Assembly (NCBI GenBank): GCA_905202125.1 | Contig: CAJKQX010000019.1 | Location: forward strand, 1-35,443 | DNA length: 35,443 nt | Origin: an uncultured Prevotella sp. | GTDB taxonomy: Bacteria > Bacteroidota > Bacteroidia > Bacteroidales > Bacteroidaceae | Direction of reading: 5' to 3' | Shown here: one piece after another, positions 25,493 through 34,092 of the stretch | How the letters are laid out: every line of letters begins with the position of its first letter | How positions within the stretch are numbered: the stretch's first letter is position 1 | Position numbers and translations under genes: made by a program | The notes under the pieces: generated by a model | What the model saw: the letters and a program-made list of their open reading frames with translations, nothing else | Told to the model about the DNA's origin: nothing | Databases searched by the model: none

Positions 25493-25645
25493 CGTTTTCT
25501 CAGACCATGTGACGGCCTGCAGATAGTCTTCGGCAATTCGCTGCGCGGCATGTCCGATGTGTGCGCTCCGATGATGATAGCCTTCTTTACCTATTTTGTC
25601 ATCTCGCTGCCCGTGGTTTATGTCTGCGTTTCCGCTATCTCATAG
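25493..25645 (+). pseudogene. C-terminal relic of a MATE-family efflux transporter
   Basis: The plus strand from 25511 reads 44 sense codons then TAG: DGLQIVFGNSLRGMSDV, then CAPMMIAFFTYFVISLPVVYV. This matches the penultimate-helix region of MATE (NorM/DinF) drug/sodium antiporters, whose pattern is DG-Q-x4-x2-LRG-x2-D-x2-P-x10-P. Six further in-frame codons extend upstream to 25493. No start codon or earlier helices are present, so more than 400 residues are missing. The fragment ends 6 bp into the murF 3' end, suggesting an intact MATE gene once converged on murF before a deletion brought in or exposed the mscS-type gene. Confidence 0.75.
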
Positions 25646-26938
25646 GCAAGCAGGGAGCTGCGCCAACTTGATGCCGTTGCTGCCCTTTATCAGTATGTAG
25701 TATCCGCGGGGCTGTTCGGCCTCGATGGCAGCCTTCACCTCGTCCACGTTGTCGAACTTTCTGAACGGACACACGGTCTTGCCAAACTCCTCGCCCACGA
25801 GCCATACGCTCTCAAAGCCGCATTCAGCTATCATGTCCGCTATCCTCTGATGCTCTTTCGCGCTCGCTTCGCCCAGCTCTCTCATGTCTCCGAGGATAGC
25901 CATCTTGGGGCTCACCTTCATTATCTCAAAGTTTCTTAGAGCCGCCTCCATGCTCGTAGGGTTGGCATTGTAGGCATCCACGATGAGCTTGTTGTGCTCG
26001 GTGGTCTCCAGCTGCGAGCGGTTGTTACTCGGGATATACTGCCCCAGAGCCTCGCTTATCTGATCTTCGCTCACCCCGAAATACAGTCCTATGCTCGCTG
26101 CCGCAAGCATATTCTTCAGGTTGTAGGCTCCTATGAGGTGCGTGTCTACATCGTTCCATGCGCCGTCGGCGTGTCTCCAGCGCAGTCGGAGCATCGGGTC
26201 GCACACCGTCACGTGGCCCTCCACATACAGTCCTTCGGACGTGTCCTCACCATATTTCTTCAGGTTCAGTCCGTGGCTGATGCCCGTCAGATGCCCGTTG
26301 TCGGCATCGATGAATGCCACACTCTCGTTTCTCGTGCGCAGAAAATCGTATAGTTCGCCTTTCGTGCGCACCACACCCTCAAACGAGCCGAAGCCCTGCA
26401 GATGGGCCATACCCACGTTGGTGATCAGTCCGTAGTCCGGTTCGACGGTCTCCACCAGTGTCTTGATGTCGCCGGGATGGCTCGCTCCCATCTCCACCAC
26501 TGCAATCTCGTGGTCGGCGTTGAGCCTGAGCAGCGTCTTGGGCACACCGATATCGTTGTTGAAATTGCCCTGCGTGTAGAGCACGTTGTATTTCTTTGCC
26601 AGCACTGCCGCCACCAGCTCTTTGGTCGTGGTCTTGCCGTTGGTGCCGGTGATGCCTATCACGGGTATGTGGAACTGTCGGCGGTGGTGTCGCGCCAGCA
26701 GCTTGAGCGTGGCCAGAGTGTCGTCCACGAGGATGTATCTCTCGTCTTGGGCATACTCTTGCTCGTCCACCACGGCGTATCGGCAACCGTTGTTCAGAGC
26801 TGTCTCTGCAAACTTATTACCGTTGAAATTGTCTCCCTTCAATGCGAAAAACAGCGACCCCTCGGGGCAGTCGCGGCTGTCGGTGGTCACCGTTTTGCAC
26901 TCGGTGAATATCTCGTAAAGTCGGTTTATGTCCATCAT
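25640..26938 (-). CDS. murF: UDP-MurNAc-tripeptide:D-Ala-D-Ala ligase
   Basis: 432 residues, usual for MurF. This Mur ligase adds D-Ala-D-Ala to the UDP-MurNAc-tripeptide in the last cytoplasmic peptidoglycan precursor step. The N-terminal domain has TDSRDCPEGSLFFALKGDNFNGNKF. The ATP site is GITGTNGKTTTKEL (about residues 94-107). The central domain shows NNDIGVPKTLL, EMGASHPGDI, NVGMAHLQGFGS, NNRSQ and DAYNANPTSM, all Mur-ligase signatures. ATG at 26938 or 26935 is possible. It stands alone here, not in a division/cell-wall cluster, and is divergent from the S41 protease gene. Confidence 0.95.
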   Translation of the reverse strand: MMDINRLYEIFTECKTVTTDSRDCPEGSLFFALKGDNFNGNKFAETALNNGCRYAVVDEQEYAQDERYILVDDTLATLKLLARHHRRQFHIPVIGITGTNGKTTTKELVAAVLAKKYNVLYTQGNFNNDIGVPKTLLRLNADHEIAVVEMGASHPGDIKTLVETVEPDYGLITNVGMAHLQGFGSFEGVVRTKGELYDFLRTRNESVAFIDADNGHLTGISHGLNLKKYGEDTSEGLYVEGHVTVCDPMLRLRWRHADGAWNDVDTHLIGAYNLKNMLAAASIGLYFGVSEDQISEALGQYIPSNNRSQLETTEHNKLIVDAYNANPTSMEAALRNFEIMKVSPKMAILGDMRELGEASAKEHQRIADMIAECGFESVWLVGEEFGKTVCPFRKFDNVDEVKAAIEAEQPRGYYILIKGSNGIKLAQLPACL

Positions 26939-26987
26939 CTGTCTGTTGTGTGATAATTGGTTGATGTATATTGTTTAAAAAACGGTG

Positions 26988-26995
26988 CAAACTTA
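26988..26995 (-). promoter_or_regulatory. Probable murF promoter -7 element
   Basis: Minus strand TAAGTTTG, matching TAnnTTTG, about 50 nt before the murF start. No clear -33 box. Confidence 0.5.
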
Positions 26996-27067
26996 CACAA
27001 AATGTTCGGATTCCGTGCCGTTTGCATTAAATTTTTGAAATATCACGTCGTGACAATGAAAAATAAT

Positions 27068-27075
27068 TAACTTTG
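27068..27075 (+). promoter_or_regulatory. Promoter -7 element of the S41 peptidase gene
   Basis: TAACTTTG matches TAnnTTTG, 28 nt before the ATG at 27104. The -33 region is weak. Confidence 0.55.
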
Positions 27076-27103
27076 TACTTTATTACACAAACATAGCCCA
27101 CAA

Positions 27104-30100
27104 ATGAAAAAACTATTATTCTTGACAGCAGCCCTATTGTCGGCTGTCGGCATCATGGCGGACAACAGTCCTCTGTGGATGCGTTACCCCGCCATCTCTC
27201 CCGATGGCCAAACCATAGCTTTCACCTATTGCGGCGACATCTACACCGTGCCCGTCACGGGAGGCCGGGCCATGCAGCTCACCACCAACTCGGCCTACGA
27301 CACGCGCCCCGTGTGGTCGCCCGACGGACGGCAGATAGCCTTCGCGTCCGACCGTAATGGCGGTTTCGACGTGTTCGTGATGAGCAGCGAGGGAGGTCAG
27401 CCCAAACAGATCACCACACACTCGGCCAACGAGTATCCCGAGATATTCACAGACAACGAGCATGTGCTCTATTCGGCCTTCATCCAGCCGGCCGTTAATG
27501 ATATCCAGTTTCCGGCGGGAATGTTTGCCCAGATATATCAGACGAGCATCCAGGGCGGACGCCCCGTGATGTATTCTTCGCTCGCCATGCAGAGCCTGTC
27601 GCTCAATAAGAAGGGCGACAAATTGCTTTATCAGGACCTCAAAGGATATGAGGACCCGTGGCGCAAGCATCACAAGTCGTCCATCACGCGCGACGTATGG
27701 ATGTGCTCTCTCGGCCAGAACCGTACATACAAGAAACTGACCTCCTTCAAGGGTGAGGACCGCAACCCCGTGTGGGCGGCCGATGACAACAGTTACTATT
27801 ACCTCAGCGAGGAGAGCGGTTCGTTCAACATATACCGCCGCAACATAGATGGCGGCACACCCAGACAAATCACTCATCACACCGACAACCCCGTGCGATT
27901 CCTCACATCGTCGGCCGACGGACTACTCTGCTATGGCTACGATGGCGAGATATACACCGTCCGCGAGGGAGGCGAACCGCGTAAGGTGGACGTGAACATC
28001 GTCACCGACCGCACCGAATCGCCTCTTGTGCACCGGCTGATGTCTTCAGGTGCCACATCCATCGACGTGTCGCCCGACGGCAAGGAGGTGGCTTTCGTGC
28101 TCCGGGGCGATGTGTATGTCACCTCGGCCGAGTATGAGACCACATGCCGTATCACCGACACGCCGCAGCAGGAGCGTGACGTGACGTTCAGCCCTGATGG
28201 CCGTTCGATAGCATATTCGGCCGAGCGCGGCGCCACATGGGGTATCTATCAGAGCACCATAGTGCGCAAGGAAGACAAGCTCTTCACCTACGCCCGCGAG
28301 ATAAAGGAGGAACCCCTCGTGGCCGGAGACAAGACATCGTTCATGCCCGACTATTCGCCCGACGGCAAGGAACTGGCTTTCCTCGAAGACCGCACCACGC
28401 TGCGCGTCATCAATCTCAAGTCGAAGAAGGTGCGCACGGTGCTCGAGGGCAAGTACAACTATTCCTATTCGGACGGCGATCAGAACTATCAGTGGTCGCC
28501 CGACAGCAAGTGGTTCCTGGCCGAATATATCTCCGTCGGCGGATGGAACAACAAGGATATCGTGCTCGTGAAGGCCGATGGCAGTGGCGAGATGACCAAT
28601 CTCACCGAGAGCGGATACTCCGACAACAACCCGCGTTGGGTGCTCGACGGCAAGGCTATGGTGTGGCATTCCGACCGTGCGGGATATCGCAGCCACGGCA
28701 GTTGGGGTGCACAGGACGATGCCTACATCATGTTCTTCGATGCCGAGGCATACGACAAGTTCCGTATGAGCAAGGAGGAACTGGCTCTTGCCGATGAGAT
28801 GAAGAAGGACGACAAGAAGAAAGATGATGACAAGGACGATAAGGACAAAGCCAAAGAAAAGGATGTCAAACCCCTCGTCTTCGATCTCGACAACCGTAAG
28901 GAGCGCATCGTGCGCCTGACGGTCAACTCGTCCAACCTCGGCGATGGTGTGCTCACACCCGAGGGTGACAAGTATTATTATCTGGCAGCTTTCGAGGGAG
29001 GCTACGACTTGTGGGAACGCAACTTCCGCGAAAACTCCACCCGTCTTGTCATCAAAGGTGTAGGCGGCGGTGGCATGCTCATCGACAAGAAAGGAGAGAA
29101 CATATATCTCGGTTCGGGTGGACAAATCAAGAAAATAGACACCAAGAGCAACAGCGTGAAGAACATACCGTTCAGGTCGGAGTTTGAGTATCGCGCGCCG
29201 CAGGAACGCGAGTATATCTTCGGTCACGTATGGCGTCAGGTGAAAGACAAATTCTACGATCCGTCGCTCCACAACGTCGGTTGGCAGAAATATCGCGATA
29301 CCTATTCCCGCTTCCTGCCGCACATCAACAACAACTACGACTTTGCGGAGATGCTATCCGAGATGCTCGGCGAGCTCAACGGCTCGCATACCGGTGCCCG
29401 TTACTACGGCTCATCGTCATCGCGTCCGACGGCCTGTCTCGGTGCATTCTTTGATGATACATACACCGGCGACGGTCTTAAGATAGCTGAAGTCATAGCC
29501 AAAGGCCCTCTCACGCGTGCCGACTCCAAGATCAAGGAGGGCTGCATCATCGAGAAGATAGACGGCAAGGAAATCAAGGCCGGTGCGGATTATTATCCTC
29601 TGTTGGCCGGTCTGGCCGGCAAATGGATACCTGTATCGGTATACGATCCGGCCACGAAGAAACGATTTGAACAGCAGATCAAGCCCATGAGTATCGGCGA
29701 GGAGAGAAATCTGCTCTACAAACGCTGGGTGGATAAATGCCGTGCACGTGTGGACAAACTGTCGAATGGCAAGGTGGGCTATGTACACGTGAAGGGTATG
29801 AATAGCGAGAGCTTCCGCGAGGTGTATTCCGAGTTGCTCGGCCGTTGCCGTCAGAAGGAGGCCGTGATTGTTGATACACGCCACAACGGTGGCGGATGGT
29901 TGCACGACGATCTCGTCACCCTGCTCTCGGGCAAAGAGTATCAGCAGTTCGCCCCGCGTGGCCAGTACATCGGTAGCGACCCCTTCAACAAGTGGCTCAA
30001 ACCCTCGTGTGTGCTCGTATGTGAGGACAACTACTCCAACGCCCACGGCTTCCCCTGGGTGTACAAGACCCTCGGTGTGGGCAAGCTCATCGGTGCGCCC

Positions 30101-30325
30101 GTGCCCGGCACGATGACCGCCGTGTGGTGGGAGACACAGATCGACCCGACTCTCGTGTTCGGCATACCGCAGGTGGGAGTGAGAGACATGAACGGACATT
30201 ATCTCGAAAATGTCGAACTTGAGCCCGACGTCGAGGTCTACATCTCCCCTGAGAACTTGCTCAAGGGCGAGGACACGCAGCTCGACACCGCCGTCAAGTG
30301 CATGCTTGAGACCGTGAAAAAATAA
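27104..30325 (+). CDS. Tricorn-like S41 family protease (secreted)
   Basis: 1073 residues. Signal peptide about 1-19. Two beta-propellers of PD40/WD40-like blades follow (repeated SPDG: AISPDGQTIAF, VWSPDGRQIAF, DVSPDGKEVAF, TFSPDGRSIAY, DYSPDGKELAF), to about residue 690. A Lys/Asp-rich low-complexity linker interrupts at about 565-590. Then come a helical domain, a PDZ-like domain (GLKIAEVIAKGPLTR) and the S41 core. The tricorn tetrad is visible: Ser761-His762 in NGSHTG, Ser978 in NYSNAHG and Glu1035 in LENVE, matching S745/H746/S965/E1023 of archaeal tricorn. It probably trims peptides in the periplasm or outside. Monocistronic. Confidence 0.92.
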   Translation: MKKLLFLTAALLSAVGIMADNSPLWMRYPAISPDGQTIAFTYCGDIYTVPVTGGRAMQLTTNSAYDTRPVWSPDGRQIAFASDRNGGFDVFVMSSEGGQPKQITTHSANEYPEIFTDNEHVLYSAFIQPAVNDIQFPAGMFAQIYQTSIQGGRPVMYSSLAMQSLSLNKKGDKLLYQDLKGYEDPWRKHHKSSITRDVWMCSLGQNRTYKKLTSFKGEDRNPVWAADDNSYYYLSEESGSFNIYRRNIDGGTPRQITHHTDNPVRFLTSSADGLLCYGYDGEIYTVREGGEPRKVDVNIVTDRTESPLVHRLMSSGATSIDVSPDGKEVAFVLRGDVYVTSAEYETTCRITDTPQQERDVTFSPDGRSIAYSAERGATWGIYQSTIVRKEDKLFTYAREIKEEPLVAGDKTSFMPDYSPDGKELAFLEDRTTLRVINLKSKKVRTVLEGKYNYSYSDGDQNYQWSPDSKWFLAEYISVGGWNNKDIVLVKADGSGEMTNLTESGYSDNNPRWVLDGKAMVWHSDRAGYRSHGSWGAQDDAYIMFFDAEAYDKFRMSKEELALADEMKKDDKKKDDDKDDKDKAKEKDVKPLVFDLDNRKERIVRLTVNSSNLGDGVLTPEGDKYYYLAAFEGGYDLWERNFRENSTRLVIKGVGGGGMLIDKKGENIYLGSGGQIKKIDTKSNSVKNIPFRSEFEYRAPQEREYIFGHVWRQVKDKFYDPSLHNVGWQKYRDTYSRFLPHINNNYDFAEMLSEMLGELNGSHTGARYYGSSSSRPTACLGAFFDDTYTGDGLKIAEVIAKGPLTRADSKIKEGCIIEKIDGKEIKAGADYYPLLAGLAGKWIPVSVYDPATKKRFEQQIKPMSIGEERNLLYKRWVDKCRARVDKLSNGKVGYVHVKGMNSESFREVYSELLGRCRQKEAVIVDTRHNGGGWLHDDLVTLLSGKEYQQFAPRGQYIGSDPFNKWLKPSCVLVCEDNYSNAHGFPWVYKTLGVGKLIGAPVPGTMTAVWWETQIDPTLVFGIPQVGVRDMNGHYLENVELEPDVEVYISPENLLKGEDTQLDTAVKCMLETVKK

Positions 30326-30379
30326 CAAAAATGAGGGTGTATCATAATTCGGTTTTTCAAAAGTTTCACTTACATTCAT

Positions 30380-30439
30380 GCCCATTGTGGTCTAATATTT
30401 ATGCCCATTGTCGGTCTAATGACCGATTTGGGTTTAATT
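30380..30439. repeat. REP-like extragenic element, copy 2 (partial plus full unit)
   Basis: A partial unit GCCCATTGTGGTCTAAT (30380-30396) precedes a full unit at 30403-30439: GCCCATTGTCGGTCTAATG then ACCGATTTGGGTTTAATT. The core CGGTC-TAAT-GACCG is a perfect stem-loop. It sits behind the S41 peptidase gene. Confidence 0.8.
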
Positions 30440-30741
30440 GGAATTACGAATTGTAACTAAAGAGAATGTGAATTTCTATTTTGATACACCCTCCTTATAT
30501 CTGTCATCCATTTTTTTTGACTGTGTGACAATAAAAACACTCCAAAAATCATGTGGGTTTTCCGCCCCGTTTTGTCAAAATTTTTTACTAAAAAAAGCTC
30601 CGCGAAAAATCGCAAAAGAGATGTTAACAAACGTAAAATCGTTCACTTGGTACATCCGAAAAACCATATTTTGACCCCGATTTTGACGTTTTTGGTGCGT
30701 TTTTTCGACTTTTTACGATAAAAATATGGCTTACTTGAGGT

Positions 30742-30829
30742 GTAAAAGGGGCCCTTTCACCCTCCAAAAGGGGCTCTTTTAGGATGCGAAAGGGCCCCTT
30801 TTGGCACTCAAGTTGGCCTTTTTAAATGT
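30742..30829. repeat. 22-bp phased repeat, copy C
   Basis: Units start at 30742, 30764 and 30786, exactly 22 bp apart (GTAAAAGGGGCCCTTT, CCAAAAGGGGCTCTTTT, GCGAAAGGGCCCCTTTT), with a degenerate fourth in phase at 30808. Same family as 374-483 and 16747-16856. It ends 330 bp before the folP promoter box. Confidence 0.82.
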
Positions 30830-31158
30830 TTGTTTTTCTTAACATGCTGTGTATCAACAAATTGAAGAAATGTCTCAAAACTTGCCTATTTGCGACCACG
30901 TGAAGACTTGCTCGCAAATACGCGAAATATGAGAGGGTGTTTGTCAAAATAAAGTCAAAGATTCTAAGGACTTTTTTCGTGCGGAATTTTGGTCTTTCCC
31001 GACCTCTGAAATGATACCCCTGCCGAGCGTATCTATACACATCGGCGATACGATGATTTTGTGAGATGAAAGATGCCGGAACCGAAGGCCGATATGAAAG
31101 TGTACAATTTTAAATAAAAACTTTATTTCCCGAACCGTATTATCTCATGGATTTTGTC

Positions 31159-31166
31159 TAAATTTG
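31159..31166 (+). promoter_or_regulatory. Promoter -7 element of folP-cdaA
   Basis: TAAATTTG matches TAnnTTTG, 20 nt before the ATG at 31187. It lies inside the longer in-frame extension that begins at TTG 31154, so that extension is not translated. Confidence 0.6.
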
Positions 31167-31186
31167 CACTATCTAAATCAACGGAA

Positions 31187-32041
31187 ATGACCAACACTAT
31201 AAATATACGTGGCCGACTGATGGACTTGTCCACGCCACAGGTTATGGGAATACTCAATGCCACGCCCGACTCGTTCTATTCGGGCAGCCGCAAACAGACG
31301 GGTGAGGAGATAGCCCGGCGCGCCATACAGATTGTGGAAGAGGGTGGTACGATAGTCGATGTGGGTGCGTTCTCCACACGTCCCGGTGCCGATATTGTGA
31401 GTGAGGAGGAAGAGCTCGCGCGTCTGCGCCATGCCCTCACAATCGTGCGCCGCGAGTTGCCCGACACCCCTGTCTCCGTAGACACCTACCGTCCCCATGT
31501 GGCCCGTGTGTGCGTGGAGGAACTCGGTGCCGACATCATCAACGATGTGTCCGAAGGCGGCATCACCGGAGTTGTGGATACGCCCATCGATGAGCCGGGA
31601 GACATGTTTGAGACAGTGGCCCGTCTTGGAGTGCCCTACATCCTCATGTCCGTCAAGTCGAATCTGCACGACATGATGATAGCTTTTGCCGCGGAGGTGG
31701 ACCGACTGCATTCGTTGGGTGTGAAAGACATCATCCTCGACCCCGGATTCGGTTTTGGCAAATCGCTCGACGACAATTACCGCATCATGGCCGGCCTCAA
31801 CAAGTTGTCCGAACTGGACCTGCCGCTGCTCGTGGGCATATCGCGCAAGAGCATGATATTCCGCTTGCTCGATGGTACTCCGGAGACGTCGCTCAACGGT
31901 ACCACCGTGCTCAACACAATGGCCATCGCCGCCGGCGCGTCCATACTGCGTGTGCACGACGTGGCCGAGTGTGTGGAGGCAGTGCGGATAATGGGACGGA
32001 TGCAAATCAATAAAGATCAAAATATCATCAAGAATGTTTGA
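31187..32041 (+). CDS. folP: Dihydropteroate synthase
   Basis: 284 residues from ATG 31187. Joins p-aminobenzoate to the pterin pyrophosphate in folate synthesis and is the sulfonamide target. Signatures: MGILNATPDSF, DVGAFSTRPGAD, VSVDTYRPHVA, INDVSEGG, LDPGFGFGKS, LVGISRKSMI and ILRVHDVAE. One segment is odd. The conserved H-M-x-G-x-P stretch after the fifth strand is replaced by LMSVKSNLHDMM, and the region that follows is shorter than in other Bacteroidales. The remaining active-site residues are intact, so it is probably functional. The stop overlaps the cdaA start by 8 bp, indicating coupled translation. Confidence 0.93.
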   Translation: MTNTINIRGRLMDLSTPQVMGILNATPDSFYSGSRKQTGEEIARRAIQIVEEGGTIVDVGAFSTRPGADIVSEEEELARLRHALTIVRRELPDTPVSVDTYRPHVARVCVEELGADIINDVSEGGITGVVDTPIDEPGDMFETVARLGVPYILMSVKSNLHDMMIAFAAEVDRLHSLGVKDIILDPGFGFGKSLDDNYRIMAGLNKLSELDLPLLVGISRKSMIFRLLDGTPETSLNGTTVLNTMAIAAGASILRVHDVAECVEAVRIMGRMQINKDQNIIKNV

Positions 32042-32807
32042 AATAGGCATCAAAGACATAGTCGACATCACCATCGTGGCCTTCATGCTGTACTATCTGT
32101 ACCGCCTGATGAAGGAGAGCCGGTCGCTCAACGTGTTTATCGGCATCATCGTGTTTGTCATTGTGTGGCTCTGTGTGAGTCAGATACTGGAGATGCGTCT
32201 GCTCGGATCGATAATGGACAAGTTGGTCAGCGTGGGTGTGATAGGTCTCATCGTGCTGTTCCAGGAGGAGATACGCAAGTTTCTCTACAACCTCGGTACC
32301 CACCGCCGCTTCAAGGTCGTGACCGACTTTTTCTTCTCCAACGACAGCGGTAATGAGGAGTCGGGCAACAAAGAGACCATCATGCCTGTGGTGATGGCCT
32401 GTCTCGATATGGCCCGCGGCAAGGTAGGCGCACTCATAGTGATAGAGCGCAATGTCAAGCTCGACGATATCGTGGAGACCGGCGACGAGATCAACGCCAA
32501 TATCAACCAGCGGCTCATCGAGAACATCTTCTTCAAGAACTCGCCCCTGCACGACGGTGCCATGATCATCTCGCGCCGACGCATACGTGCCGCCGGATGT
32601 ATACTGCCCGTATCGCACAGTCATGAGATACCCAAAGAACTCGGGCTGCGTCATCGCGCCGCCCTGGGCATGTCGCAGGAGAGCGATGCCATAGTCATCG
32701 TTGTCTCCGAGGAGACGGGACGCATATCCGTGGCGATGAACAATAATTTCCGTCTCGGTCTTTCGGCCGAGGAGCTCGAGAGTCTGCTCACCAAGCAGAT
32801 GGTATGA
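32034..32807 (+). CDS. cdaA: Membrane-bound diadenylate cyclase (CdaA type)
   Basis: 257 residues. Makes cyclic di-AMP from two ATP, a second messenger for potassium, osmotic and wall homeostasis. Three N-terminal hydrophobic helices (about 10-25, 33-50, 62-78) precede a DisA_N/DAC domain with the nucleotide motifs DGA (174-176, in NSPLHDGAMI) and RHR (206-208, in GLRHRAALG). ATG at 32034 lies within the end of folP, an arrangement common in Bacteroidales. Alternative symbol dacA. No YbbR-type regulator gene follows; the next gene is pta behind its own promoters. Confidence 0.94.
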   Translation: MFEIGIKDIVDITIVAFMLYYLYRLMKESRSLNVFIGIIVFVIVWLCVSQILEMRLLGSIMDKLVSVGVIGLIVLFQEEIRKFLYNLGTHRRFKVVTDFFFSNDSGNEESGNKETIMPVVMACLDMARGKVGALIVIERNVKLDDIVETGDEINANINQRLIENIFFKNSPLHDGAMIISRRRIRAAGCILPVSHSHEIPKELGLRHRAALGMSQESDAIVIVVSEETGRISVAMNNNFRLGLSAEELESLLTKQMV

Positions 32808-32867
32808 CAATGGCCCACGCCGCAGATAACATACTGATATTTTTTTCTGCATTCTGTTTTTTATTAT

Positions 32868-32941
32868 TAACTTTGCAGAATCTAAGCTGCACTCGGCAAT
32901 AAGAAAGTAAATTTTCATTGCCCTCGTTTGCATTATCTTTG
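32868..32941 (+). promoter_or_regulatory. Two tandem promoter boxes upstream of pta
   Basis: TAACTTTG (32868-32875) and TATCTTTG (32934-32941) both match TAnnTTTG. The second lies about 40 nt before the ATG. Their -33 boxes are weak. Tandem promoters would suit a highly expressed acetate pathway. Confidence 0.55.
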
Positions 32942-32981
32942 CAATCTCTAAATTACAAAATATAGTTTTTCTTAAAAAGAT

Positions 32982-33992
32982 ATGGATTTATTACAGAAGA
33001 TCGTTGCACAGGCCAAAAGCAACAAACAACGTATTGTGCTTCCCGAGGCCACCGAGGAGCGTACCCTGAAAGCCGCCGACCGCGTATTGGCAGACGGCAT
33101 TGCTGATATCATTTTGATAGGCAATCCCGAAGAAATAACATCTCTTGCCAATCAGTGGGGGCTTACCAACATCGGAAAAGCCACAGTTATCGATCCTGAA
33201 AACAATCCCGACAGCGAGATGTATGCCGAGAAACTCGCCGAGCTGCGCAAGAAGAAGGGACTCACACTGGAGCAGGCCAGAGAACTTGTCCGCAATCCGC
33301 TTTACTTGGGATGTATGATTATCAAGACGGGCGGAGCCGACGGACAGGTGAGCGGAGCGCTCAGCACCACGGGCGAGACGCTGCGTCCTGCCCTGCAGAT
33401 CATCAAATGCGCACCGGGCGTGACATGCGTCAGTGGCGCCATGCTCATGCTCAGCCCCGAGCATCAGTACGGTGAGGATGGCATATTCGTGATGGGTGAT
33501 GTGGCTGTGACGCCCGTTCCCACAGCCGAACAGCTCGCTCAGATAGCTGTGAGCACAGCCCGCACAGCCCGTGCCGTGGCCGGTGTGGCCGAACCGCGTG
33601 TGGCCATGCTCAGTTTCTCAACAAAGGGAAGCGCCAGCCATGAGGTGGTGGACAAGGTGGTGGAAGCTACCAGACTCGCTCATGAACTGGATCCCGAATT
33701 GCTGTTGGACGGCGAGTTGCAGGCCGATGCCGCGCTCGTGCCGGCCGTTGGCGAGAAGAAAGCTCCGCACAGCAAGATAGCCGGTCATGCCAACGTATTG
33801 GTAGTGCCAAGCCTCGAGGTGGGCAATATATCCTACAAACTGGTGCAGCGTCTGGGCAATGCAGTAGCCATCGGACCGATTCTCCAGGGCATAGCCATGC
33901 CGGTGAACGACCTCAGCCGCGGTTGCTCCATCGACGATGTGTACTACATGGTGGCCATCACGGCATGCCAGGCACAGGATGCTAAGAAATAA
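32982..33992 (+). CDS. pta: Phosphate acetyltransferase (short form)
   Basis: 336 residues, the single-domain form without the N-terminal DRTGG regulatory part of the E. coli enzyme. Converts acetyl-CoA and phosphate to acetyl phosphate in the cytosol. Family features: QRIVLPEATEERTLKAA at the start, KTGGADGQVSGALSTTG, VMGDVAVTPVPTAEQLAQIA, LSFSTKGSA, DGELQADAAL and NISYKLVQRLGNAVAIGPILQG with the C-terminal substrate residues. It is followed 100 bp later by ackA, giving the usual acetate/ATP pair. A GCCCT/AGGGC hairpin lies in the gap. Confidence 0.96.
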   Translation: MDLLQKIVAQAKSNKQRIVLPEATEERTLKAADRVLADGIADIILIGNPEEITSLANQWGLTNIGKATVIDPENNPDSEMYAEKLAELRKKKGLTLEQARELVRNPLYLGCMIIKTGGADGQVSGALSTTGETLRPALQIIKCAPGVTCVSGAMLMLSPEHQYGEDGIFVMGDVAVTPVPTAEQLAQIAVSTARTARAVAGVAEPRVAMLSFSTKGSASHEVVDKVVEATRLAHELDPELLLDGELQADAALVPAVGEKKAPHSKIAGHANVLVVPSLEVGNISYKLVQRLGNAVAIGPILQGIAMPVNDLSRGCSIDDVYYMVAITACQAQDAKK

Positions 33993-34092
33993 TTCAGACG
34001 AAAACATAAATATAATAATCAATGGCATAGGCCCTGCGCCGTCGTCCTCATAGGGCTGCGCGGAGCCGATGCCCACTAATTATACGATCGAA

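Larger units (their letters stand above)
30326..31158. other. Long intergenic region, no supported gene
   Basis: It contains a REP-like element, the 22-bp repeat block and the near-copy GTCAAAATAAAGTCAAAG (30943-30960) of a motif at 16950. Frames at 30438-30674 (plus) and 30822-31040 (minus) match nothing I recognise and lack promoters, so I do not call them genes. Confidence 0.65.

Noticed and set aside
30438..31040. Short frames on both strands between the S41 peptidase and folP
   Set aside because: No promoter, no family match, AT-rich noncoding composition, overlapping repeat elements.
34069..34092. Upstream ATG start for ackA
   Set aside because: It adds eight residues not found in acetate kinases; the ATG at 34093 gives the standard N-terminus.
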